DNA of 5,602 nucleotides from an uncultured Bacilli bacterium (GCA_934101495.1 CAKORG010000038.1:1-5602), one strand, 5' to 3'; positions 1 to 5,560 are shown, numbered from the stretch's first letter. A program made the numbers and translations. The notes: generated by a model from the sequence alone, not told the origin.

Positions 1-53
1 CTATGACAACTCGGTTATGAGCCGAGGGCTCTAACCAACTGAGCTAGAGGTCC
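1..53 (-). tRNA. tRNA with CAT anticodon (probably Ile2, possibly elongator Met), 5' part only
   Basis: Read on the minus strand, the 5' end lies at 53 and the window edge cuts the gene within the T-arm. Visible parts are the acceptor strand GGACCTC, TA, D-stem GCTC/GAGC with loop AGTTGGTTA, anticodon stem CTCGG/CCGAG, loop CTCATAA (anticodon CAT at 19..17) and the start of the T-stem. It is not an initiator tRNA, because the anticodon stem lacks the three consecutive G-C pairs at its base. From memory, the GGACCTY acceptor start resembles the Bacillus and Mycoplasma minor isoleucine tRNA, whose anticodon C is converted to lysidine by TilS so that it reads ATA codons. Elongator Met remains possible, since the identity-bearing 3' half is missing. 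Confidence 0.93.
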
Positions 54-65
54 ATGACAATAATA

Positions 66-94
66 ATATTACCACATATTTTTGTTTATGACAA
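66..94 (-). promoter_or_regulatory. sigma-A-type promoter for the CAT-anticodon tRNA
   Basis: On the minus strand, -35 TTGTCA (94..89) is separated by exactly 17 nt from -10 TAATAT (71..66), with an extended -10 TGG just before it. Transcription would start near 59, about 6 nt before the tRNA 5' end. It lies downstream of the terminator at 103-148, so the tRNA appears to be transcribed independently of the protein gene upstream. The -10 match is only 4 of 6, so the exact boundaries are inferred. Confidence 0.65.
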
Positions 95-102
95 GTCTTT
101 TT

Positions 103-148
103 TTCATAAAAATAAAAAAACTTAAGCAACCCCCGAAGCTTAAGTTTT
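103..148 (-). terminator. Rho-independent terminator of the 139-residue protein gene
   Basis: On the minus strand, an 11-bp perfect stem (arms 148-138 and 127-117, AAAACTTAAGC/GCTTAAGTTTT) encloses a 10-nt loop, TTCGGGGGTT. A T-rich tract follows. It begins about 10 nt after the TAA stop at 159-161. The stem is AT-rich but long and perfect. It separates the protein gene from the tRNA promoter downstream. Confidence 0.88.
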
Positions 149-158
149 ATAAACTAAA

Positions 159-578
159 TTATTTATCTTGTAGCATATTAAGTAAATCAATTTTAAACAT
201 ATCTTTAGATGCGTTAACTTTAGAAATCATAATACCTTTATATGTTGTAAGTTCAGATCTATGACCTTCTAAAAGAATATCTGATGGTGTAATAGTTTCT
301 AGAACTACTGCTTCATCTTTTTTGTGTACTGTGTAAACTAATTTAACTTCACCATGAATTTGAGCAAACATCTTATCACTTGGTAATTTAAGTTCATATG
401 TTTCTGTCCCATTTTTCTTATTTACAGAAATAAGTTCACCTACAAAATTACCATTTCTAAGTGCTGGATAATAGTCAAAGTTTAATTTCTTAAACGCTAA
501 CATATTATACTTTTTTAAAGCCCTTTCCAATTTTTTAAATTCGTTTTCACAAACGTATTCTAAAACGTATCCTTTCAT
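159..578 (-). CDS. uncharacterised 139-residue cytoplasmic protein, strongly promoted single-gene unit
   Basis: I do not recognise this protein. It is 139 residues, with no signal peptide or membrane segment and roughly balanced charge (22 Lys+Arg, 19 Asp+Glu by hand count). The N-terminal third (about 10-35) is helix-like and lysine-rich, with ERALKKYNML in its middle. The rest alternates short hydrophobic and polar runs (VGELISV, YELKLP, EVKLVYTV, AVVLETI, GIMISKV), which suggests a mostly beta domain ending in a short helix (DMFKIDLLNML). The start at 578 is chosen because AGGGGG (593-588) sits 9 nt upstream. An in-frame ATG at 668 would add 30 residues, but it has no Shine-Dalgarno and would place the nearer promoter inside the coding region. 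Two consensus promoters precede the gene and a terminator follows, so it is probably a single-gene, abundant transcript. Its function is unknown; a small regulator or ligand-binding protein is only speculation. Confidence 0.85.
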   Translation of the reverse strand: MKGYVLEYVCENEFKKLERALKKYNMLAFKKLNFDYYPALRNGNFVGELISVNKKNGTETYELKLPSDKMFAQIHGEVKLVYTVHKKDEAVVLETITPSDILLEGHRSELTTYKGIMISKVNASKDMFKIDLLNMLQDK

Positions 579-587
579 TTTTCCATA

Positions 588-593
588 CCCCCT
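588..593 (-). promoter_or_regulatory. ribosome binding site fixing the start at 578
   Basis: AGGGGG on the minus strand lies 9 nt before the ATG at 578-576. No comparable purine-rich site precedes the upstream in-frame ATG at 668, so this site decides the start of the 139-residue protein. Confidence 0.75.
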
Positions 594-611
594 AATTACT
601 CGAACAATTAC

Positions 612-640
612 ATTATACCACAAACTGCAATTTTTGTCAA
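612..640 (-). promoter_or_regulatory. proximal promoter (P2) of the 139-residue protein gene
   Basis: Perfect consensus on the minus strand: -35 TTGACA (640..635), 17-nt spacer, -10 TATAAT (617..612), with an extended -10 TGG. Transcription would start near 605 and give a leader of about 27 nt that includes the AGGGGG ribosome binding site. Confidence 0.9.
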
Positions 641-690
641 ATTCGTGTAAATTTATCATATTGTTCATAGTATTTTCACATTGGAGCTAA

Positions 691-719
691 ATTATAACAC
701 GTTCGACACCGTTTGTCAA
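691..719 (-). promoter_or_regulatory. distal promoter (P1) of the 139-residue protein gene
   Basis: A second perfect consensus on the minus strand: -35 TTGACA (719..714), 17-nt spacer, -10 TATAAT (696..691), with an extended -10 TGT. It lies 79 bp upstream of P2 and just beyond the smc terminator. Transcription would start near 684 and give a leader of about 106 nt that runs through P2. Confidence 0.88.
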
Positions 720-736
720 ATTTTTCGCCTAAAATA

Positions 737-760
737 TGAAAAAAAGCCCATTTTAGGCTT
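737..760 (-). terminator. probable Rho-independent terminator of the rnc-smc operon
   Basis: On the minus strand, AAGCC (760-756) and GGCTT (748-744) form a 5-bp stem around the loop TAAAATG. The run of T continues for five bases after the stem. The left arm starts inside the smc TAA stop (761-759), so the terminator abuts the coding end. The stem is short and its strength uncertain, but the G-C core and T-tract are in the right places. A competing 9-bp pairing involves 727-735 and 750-758. Confidence 0.65.
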
Positions 761-3689
761 AATTTTCGAGCTTTGCACTAACTATTTTACTAACACCAGA
801 CTCTTGCATTGTAATACCATATAATGAATCAGCATATTCCATCATTCTCTTTTTGTGAGTTATAACTATAAACTGACTTCTAGTCTTTTCTTCACTTAAA
901 TATTTACCAAACATATCAACATTTACTTCATCAAGTGCTGCTTCTGCTTCATCTAAAATAACAAATGGTGATGGCTTAACTTCAAGCATTGCAAATAGTA
1001 AACATATCGCTGTCAAAGCTTTTTCTCCCCCACTCAAGGCAACCGGTGAGTTTATTTTCTTTCCTGGTGGAATAGCTATAATATCAATACCTGTATTAAG
1101 TAGGTCATCTGGATCACTCAAAGCAAGTTCCCCTCTTCCACCTTTAAACATCATCTTAAATATTTTACTAAATTCTTTCTTTATACTTTCAAATGATTTA
1201 GCAAACTTTTCAACCATTATATCATCCATTTCCTTAATAATACCTTTAAGTTCCATAGATGCACTTTCCAAATCAAATTTTTGACTAGTTAAAAATTCAT
1301 ATCTTTTCGAAATTCTTTCATATTCTTCGATTGAACCCAAGTTTACATTGCCAAGTTTATTTAATTCTCTTTTCAAATTAGATACATGGTCACGTGCTAT
1401 ATCAGCATCCATTTCTAAAGTATAACTTGATGATGCAGCTTCATAAGTTAAATTATAGTTATTATTTAAATCACCAAGTAAATTATCGAGTTTAACTTCT
1501 AATTTTCCTGAAGCAACTTCCTTACTCTTTAATTCATTATTTACTATATTATAACTACTGCTACTATCTCTAAGTTTTTTATCTAAAATGTTAATTTCAT
1601 CATTTAAATCATTCTTTTCTTTAGTAATTAGCTTAATATCTTTTTCAATTAATTCACGTGTTTTACTTAGATTATTTATTTTTTCCATTAATTCCATCAA
1701 ATGATCATCAAGTTTATTTGACTTCATATCATTTATTCCTTCAAGTTCACTTAATACATTTTTATGTTCTTCATTAAGTCTACTTAAATTTGTCTTTTTA
1801 TTAAATAATTCATCATTTAATAATATTACATATTTATTTAAGACATTTTCTCTTTCTTCAAGTTCTTCCATATTATTGGTAATATCATTTACTTCGTCTG
1901 TTAAATCTTTAATCTTAATATCCATTTTTTGAAGTTCACTTTTAAGTTTATTAAGTTCATTTTTTTCATTTAACATTGTATTTTTCTTACTTGTACCTCC
2001 GGTAATAGAACCACCTACATGAAGTATTTCTCCATCAAGTGATACAACCTTATATTTATAATTAATAAGTTTACCTATAATATTTAAAGTTCTTTCATTA
2101 TCAACTACTACTACCTGACCAAGTTGGTTTTCTACTATATTTCGGTATTTTGTATCAAAATCTATTAGATCACTTAATATGCCAATATAACCATTAATAT
2201 TTTTAATATTATCAATTACTTCATTATTTACATATTTTCCTTTTATAACATTAAGTGGAAAAAATGTAGCTCTACCAAGCTTTCTTTCTTTTAAGAAATC
2301 TATAGCGTTTAATGCAGCATTTTCATCATCAACTACTAAAAAGTTACTACTTGCACCTAATGCTATATCAGTTGCCACTAAATATTTCTCAGGAATATCT
2401 ATAAGTTTACCAATTGTATTATGAATACCATGAAGTCTTGGATTATTTAAAATATTTCGTACAGATACTGGAGCAGATTCAGCACTCAATATATTATTTT
2501 CTAGAATTTGAATTTTATTTTCAAGCAAGAATTTAGCTTTAGTTGTATCCATTAATGTATTACTTGCTGTACTTTTCTTAACCTTTAAAACAAGTAAATT
2601 ATTTTTTACATCTTCTCCCTTGCTTCTTTCTGAATTAATACTATTTTCAATATCTAATACTTCTCTTTCACAAATGGTAATACTTTTATTTAATTCAAGT
2701 TCTTTTTCTTTAAGTTTAATTAAATTGTTTTCAAGTACATCATTATTTGTTTCATATTTTTGTCTTTCAATAGTAAGTTTCTTTTCCCCATTTAAATCAC
2801 TTAAATTTTCTGTTACTTTTAAAAGCTCTTCTTTCTTTTTATTTAAATTTTCTTCAAGTTCCAAACTTCTAAATTTTAAAGTTTCTAATTTACTATCTTC
2901 AGTGTTATCTTTCAAAGTAAGTAATTTTTCTTTTAAATTTTTAATTTCTTCAGAAATTTTAGTATATTCAAGATTTAAATCCGTTATATCTTTAGCTATT
3001 AAAGCAATATCTATACTTTCAAGTTCACCTTTTATATTTAAATATTTTTGTGCCACAATACTTTGTTCTTTCAAAGGTTCAACAGTTGTTGCAAGCTCAT
3101 CAATAACAAGTTTAATACGCATTAAGTTTTCTTCTGTTTTTTCCAGTTTTTTAAGTGATTCTTCTTTACGTTTTTTGTATTTTAAAACACCCGCAGCACT
3201 TTCAAAAATAACTCTTCTGTCACTTGATTTTGAATTAACAATATCTGTTACATTTCCTTGACTTATGATATTAAAAGCGTTTGTTCCAGCACCAGAATCT
3301 ATAAATAAGTCTGTTACATCTTTAAGTCTAACTCTAGCATTATTTATAAAATATTCATTTTCACCAGTTGAATAAACAATTCTTTTTATTTCAACTTCTT
3401 TAAAATCACTATGTAAATAATGATCGCTATTATCAAAAACTAAAGCAACCATAGCTCTTTTTTGGGCTTCTCTTGACTCACTTCCACTAAAAATACAATC
3501 AGTCATATTATTTTGACCACGTAAAGATTTAACAGATTGTTCACCTAAAACCCATCTAACAGCATCAACAATATTACTTTTACCTGAACCATTTGGTCCA
3601 ACAATCCCAGTAATACCAGGATTTATTTCTAAATCTAATTTATCCGCAAAAGACTTAAAGCCTTGTGCTCTAATACTTTTTAAATACAT
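759..3689 (-). CDS. smc: chromosome partition/condensin protein SMC, short-armed
   Basis: SMC ATPase, the core of the bacterial Smc-ScpAB condensin that loads on DNA, organises the chromosome and aids its segregation. The protein has 976 residues. The N-terminal head has Walker A GPNGSGKSN at 31-39 and a Q-loop glutamine at 144 (SQGNVTD). A first coiled coil runs from about 171 to 405. The hinge spans about 412-568 and contains the glycine motif GGSITGG at 559-565. A second coiled coil runs from about 570 to 805. The C-terminal head has signature LSGGEKALTA at 885-894, Walker B FVILDEAEAALD at 909-920 with catalytic E914, and switch His945 in VITHKK. All ATPase motifs are intact. B. subtilis Smc has about 1186 residues; the shortfall here lies in the two arms about equally. 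The start is ATG at 3689, with GGTGA 5 nt upstream, directly following the rnc stop. The partner genes scpA and scpB are not in this window. Confidence 0.98.
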   Translation of the reverse strand: MYLKSIRAQGFKSFADKLDLEINPGITGIVGPNGSGKSNIVDAVRWVLGEQSVKSLRGQNNMTDCIFSGSESREAQKRAMVALVFDNSDHYLHSDFKEVEIKRIVYSTGENEYFINNARVRLKDVTDLFIDSGAGTNAFNIISQGNVTDIVNSKSSDRRVIFESAAGVLKYKKRKEESLKKLEKTEENLMRIKLVIDELATTVEPLKEQSIVAQKYLNIKGELESIDIALIAKDITDLNLEYTKISEEIKNLKEKLLTLKDNTEDSKLETLKFRSLELEENLNKKKEELLKVTENLSDLNGEKKLTIERQKYETNNDVLENNLIKLKEKELELNKSITICEREVLDIENSINSERSKGEDVKNNLLVLKVKKSTASNTLMDTTKAKFLLENKIQILENNILSAESAPVSVRNILNNPRLHGIHNTIGKLIDIPEKYLVATDIALGASSNFLVVDDENAALNAIDFLKERKLGRATFFPLNVIKGKYVNNEVIDNIKNINGYIGILSDLIDFDTKYRNIVENQLGQVVVVDNERTLNIIGKLINYKYKVVSLDGEILHVGGSITGGTSKKNTMLNEKNELNKLKSELQKMDIKIKDLTDEVNDITNNMEELEERENVLNKYVILLNDELFNKKTNLSRLNEEHKNVLSELEGINDMKSNKLDDHLMELMEKINNLSKTRELIEKDIKLITKEKNDLNDEINILDKKLRDSSSSYNIVNNELKSKEVASGKLEVKLDNLLGDLNNNYNLTYEAASSSYTLEMDADIARDHVSNLKRELNKLGNVNLGSIEEYERISKRYEFLTSQKFDLESASMELKGIIKEMDDIMVEKFAKSFESIKKEFSKIFKMMFKGGRGELALSDPDDLLNTGIDIIAIPPGKKINSPVALSGGEKALTAICLLFAMLEVKPSPFVILDEAEAALDEVNVDMFGKYLSEEKTRSQFIVITHKKRMMEYADSLYGITMQESGVSKIVSAKLEN

Positions 3690-4340
3690 CTATTTCACCG
3701 AACTTTTATTTAAAGCATCTAAAGCTGCATTTTGTTCTGCTTCTTTTTTGCTTTTGCCTATTCCCTTTCCATATACAATATTATCAATTTTTACTGCCAT
3801 TTCAAATGTCTTATCATGAGCTTCACCATATTCGTCTAATAAAACATATTCAAGTGATTGCCTTGTAGTTTGGACTGCTTCTTGAAGCATCGTTTTATAA
3901 TCTGTATTAAAATCTCTTTTCTCTTTTATATAAGGGATAATTATATCATCTAAATACTTTTTCACAACATCATAACCTTGATCAAGATAAATAACTGCTG
4001 CAACTGCTTCAAAAACATCAGCTATAATTGTATCATTTAAATTATGAATTTGCCCATGTCCTAGTCTAATACATTTATCAATACCAATATCACGAGAATA
4101 ACATGCTAAAGCTTTTTCACAAACATAATTTGCTCTAATTTTAGTCATTTCTCCTTCTTTATAATCCGTATTTAAATAAAGATATTCACTAGTTACAGCT
4201 TCAAGTATAGCATCACCCAAATATTCAAGTCTTTCATAATTTTCACAATTATGTTCATTTGAATAACTACTATGTGTAAGAGCTGTCTTTAAAAGTTCTT
4301 CATTATTAATTTTAATGCCCATGTTTTCTAAAAATTTCAT
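3690..4340 (-). CDS. rnc: ribonuclease III
   Basis: Double-strand-specific endoribonuclease that processes rRNA precursors and cleaves structured or antisense-paired RNAs in the cytoplasm, acting as a Mg-dependent homodimer. It has 216 residues, a normal length. The catalytic RNase III domain covers about 1-140. The signature ERLEYLGD (36-43) gives E36, E39 and D43, and a second acidic pair is D108 and E111 in IIADVFEAV; these match the four or five metal-binding acids of the family. The double-stranded RNA-binding domain covers about 146-212, with the C-terminal KSKKEAEQNAA motif. The start ATG at 4340 has only a weak Shine-Dalgarno (GGAT, 4352-4349). It is the first gene of a two-gene operon: its TAG stop (3692-3690) immediately precedes the smc ATG. 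rnc next to smc is a common Firmicute arrangement, often continuing into ftsY, which is absent here. Confidence 0.98.
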   Translation of the reverse strand: MKFLENMGIKINNEELLKTALTHSSYSNEHNCENYERLEYLGDAILEAVTSEYLYLNTDYKEGEMTKIRANYVCEKALACYSRDIGIDKCIRLGHGQIHNLNDTIIADVFEAVAAVIYLDQGYDVVKKYLDDIIIPYIKEKRDFNTDYKTMLQEAVQTTRQSLEYVLLDEYGEAHDKTFEMAVKIDNIVYGKGIGKSKKEAEQNAALDALNKSSVK

Positions 4341-4363
4341 AATATCATATCCATTTCTATACC

Positions 4364-4392
4364 ATTATAACAAATTTTTTCTAATTTGAAAA
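4364..4392 (-). promoter_or_regulatory. promoter of the rnc-smc operon
   Basis: On the minus strand, a perfect -10 TATAAT (4369..4364) has an extended -10 TGT before it. A weaker -35 TTTTCA (4392..4387) lies 17 nt further upstream. Transcription would begin near 4357, giving a leader of about 17 nt. The extended -10 probably compensates for the poor -35. Confidence 0.75.
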
Positions 4393-4394
4393 CA

Positions 4395-4423
4395 TTTACA
4401 AACGAATAATTTTATAGTACAAT
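4395..4423 (+). promoter_or_regulatory. promoter of the yidD-lipoprotein operon
   Basis: -35 TTTACA (4395-4400), 17-nt spacer, -10 TACAAT (4418-4423), each 5 of 6 to consensus. The expected start near 4430 falls inside the ribosome binding site AAAGGTGAT (4428-4436), so the leader would be only about 11 nt. The -35 box lies 2 bp from that of the divergent rnc promoter. Confidence 0.72.
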
Positions 4424-4427
4424 TTAT

Positions 4428-4436
4428 AAAGGTGAT
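4428..4436 (+). promoter_or_regulatory. ribosome binding site deciding the TTG start of yidD
   Basis: AAAGGTGAT matches the 3' end of 16S rRNA (complement GGAGGTGATC) and ends 4 nt before TTG at 4441. The in-frame GTG at 4432 lies inside this site, so it is unlikely to be the start. Confidence 0.72.
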
Positions 4437-4440
4437 ATAT

Positions 4441-4665
4441 TTGAAAAAATTAATCATTTATTTGATACGTGGATATCAAGTTACACCTCTTCATAGCCAT
4501 AGTATGTGCCGCTTTACTACGACATGCAGTCAGTATATGATTGAAGCACTAGAAGCTTATGGTTTATGGAAAGGATTACTTCTTGGCATAAAAAGAATAT
4601 TTAAATGTAATCCATTTGGTAAATTTGGTTACGATCAACTTAAAAAGGAAGGAAAAAATTTATGA
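4441..4665 (+). CDS. yidD: membrane protein insertion efficiency factor YidD
   Basis: Small membrane-associated protein of the YidD (DUF37) family, thought to assist YidC/Oxa1-dependent insertion of inner-membrane proteins. With the TTG start it has 74 residues. The N-terminal segment MKKLIIYLIRGYQ is amphipathic and typical of the family. The hallmark CRFxxTCSQY stretch is at 23-32 with Cys23 and Cys29, followed by the helix EALEAYGLWKGLLLGIKRI and the conserved third cysteine at C56 in KCNPFGKFGYD. Family members usually read RFYPTCSQY and KCHPF(H/N)PGGYDPV; here those read RFTTTCSQY and KCNPFGKFGYD, so this copy is somewhat divergent. The TGA stop overlaps the ATG of the next gene (ATGA), indicating translational coupling. 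It stands apart from rpmH, rnpA and yidC, its neighbours in many other bacteria. Confidence 0.92.
   Translation: MKKLIIYLIRGYQVTPLHSHSMCRFTTTCSQYMIEALEAYGLWKGLLLGIKRIFKCNPFGKFGYDQLKKEGKNL
4645..4653 (+). promoter_or_regulatory. ribosome binding site of the lipoprotein gene
   Basis: AAGGAAGGA inside the 3' end of yidD lies 8 nt before the ATG at 4662. Together with the 4-nt overlap, this supports coupled but efficient translation of the second gene. Confidence 0.75.
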
Positions 4666-5516
4666 AAAAAATATTTTTATTAATACTTAGTTTATTTTTA
4701 CTAACAGGTTGTAGTTTAAAAAAGGATAATTTAGAAAATGCTACAATTTATACTACGATTTATCCAATCAAGTACTTAACAGAATTTATGTACAAAGATT
4801 ATTCAACAATTGAAAGTATTTACCCAGCTGGTGCAGATGTTACAACATATGAACTTACTGATAAACAAATAAAAAATTATGCTAAAGGAGATTTATTTAT
4901 TTATAATGGTTTAAGTAATGAAAAGACTATAACTAAAAACTTAATTAATAAAAACAGAAATCTCCTTATCATAGATGTTTCAAATGGCCTTTCATATACT
5001 TATGGTATTAAAGAATTATGGATGAGTCCAAATAACTATTTAATGCTTGCTAAAAATATCAGAGATTATTTAAAAGAATATTTAGAAAGTAAAATTATAT
5101 CTGAATACGTAGATGAAAAATATAATGATTTATCAGAAATTCTATCAATAAAAGATGCTGATTTAAGGGCAATTGGCAAAGAAGCTCAAAGTAAAGGTAC
5201 AAATACTTTGGTAGTTAGTGACAATACATTTAAATTTTTAGAAAATTATGGATTTAATATTGTATCTTTAGATGAAGAAACTTTAACTGAAGGAACACTT
5301 AATTCAATAAAAAATAATTTTAAAAAGGAAACTTATACAACAATCTTTGTTTTAGATAATAATTATACTGATAATATTAATTCTATTGTAAATGATTATA
5401 AAGCAAAAACTATTGATGTTAAGTCAATGATTAATGTAGATAGTAATGATAATGATGATTATTTAACTGTTATGCAAGATTTTATTGATAATATTAGAAA
5501 TTTTTGCATTAGATAA
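4662..5516 (+). CDS. TroA/ZnuA-like substrate-binding lipoprotein lacking all histidines
   Basis: Secreted lipoprotein of 284 residues resembling the cluster A-I (Zn/Mn, TroA/ZnuA/PsaA) receptors of ABC importers. A signal peptide with lipobox LTGC leads to lipidated Cys17. Family-like stretches follow in order: TTIYPIKYLTEF (31-42), YPAGADVTTYE (54-64), KGDLFIYNGL (75-84), LWMSPNNYLMLAKNI (119-133) leading into the long linker helix, NTLVVSDNTFKFLENYGF (181-198), TTIFVLDN (226-233) and the C-terminal DYLTVMQDFIDNI (266-278). The expected metal ligands are absent. GADPH reads GADVT (Thr61), the DPHVWLDP motif has Glu118 in the His place, and SHxAF reads SDNTF (Asp187). The whole protein contains no His. 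No permease or ATPase gene adjoins it. The ligand is therefore unknown: it may bind a metal through acidic groups, bind something else, or have lost transport. Family membership is fairly secure; function is not. Confidence 0.85.
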   Translation: MKKIFLLILSLFLLTGCSLKKDNLENATIYTTIYPIKYLTEFMYKDYSTIESIYPAGADVTTYELTDKQIKNYAKGDLFIYNGLSNEKTITKNLINKNRNLLIIDVSNGLSYTYGIKELWMSPNNYLMLAKNIRDYLKEYLESKIISEYVDEKYNDLSEILSIKDADLRAIGKEAQSKGTNTLVVSDNTFKFLENYGFNIVSLDEETLTEGTLNSIKNNFKKETYTTIFVLDNNYTDNINSIVNDYKAKTIDVKSMINVDSNDNDDYLTVMQDFIDNIRNFCIR

Positions 5517-5545
5517 TTGACAAGAACCTACTTTTATATTAAAAT
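5517..5545 (+). promoter_or_regulatory. promoter of tRNA-Ser(GCT)
   Basis: Perfect -35 TTGACA (5517-5522) begins at the base right after the lipoprotein TAA stop. A 17-nt spacer leads to -10 TAAAAT (5540-5545, 5 of 6). The start would be near 5552, about 9 nt before the tRNA. No terminator separates it from the preceding operon, so read-through may also supply the tRNA. Confidence 0.85.
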
Positions 5546-5555
5546 ATAGAAGTAG
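5528..5555. repeat. 13-bp-arm palindrome overlapping the tRNA-Ser promoter
   Basis: The arms 5528-5540 and 5543-5555 are inverted repeats with one mismatch (5534 against 5549, a U-G pair in RNA) and a 2-bp centre. The palindrome spans the -10 box and the probable start site. As RNA from the upstream operon it would fold into a long hairpin, but no T-run follows, so it is not a classical terminator. Confidence 0.7.
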
Positions 5556-5560
5556 CTTAT

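Noticed and set aside
82..264. 60-codon open frame on the plus strand
   Set aside because: It runs across the terminator hairpin and the 3' end of the minus-strand gene, has no good ribosome binding site, and its composition is a shadow of that gene.
579..668. 30-residue N-terminal extension of the 139-residue protein from the ATG at 668
   Set aside because: There is no Shine-Dalgarno before it, and it contains the -35 and -10 boxes of the proximal promoter. The start at 578 has AGGGGG at good spacing.
2620..3261. Long open frame on the plus strand opposite smc, rich in Ser, Phe and Leu
   Set aside because: It lies antisense to the Lys/Glu/Leu-rich first coiled coil, which naturally yields an open low-complexity frame. 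It has no family resemblance and no supporting promoter.
4432..4440. GTG at 4432 as the yidD start (adds three residues)
   Set aside because: The GTG is part of the ribosome binding site AAAGGTGAT, and the TTG at 4441 gives the family-typical MKKL beginning.
4663..4665. Mycoplasma-type code with TGA read as Trp, which would extend yidD
   Set aside because: Trp is encoded by TGG in smc, yidD and the lipoprotein gene, and the long genes have no in-frame TGA. The ATGA overlap is a normal coupling arrangement.
5528..5555. Palindrome as a Rho-independent terminator for the lipoprotein gene
   Set aside because: No T-run follows the right arm (CTTATGG follows), and the stem is mostly A-T, so classical termination is unlikely.
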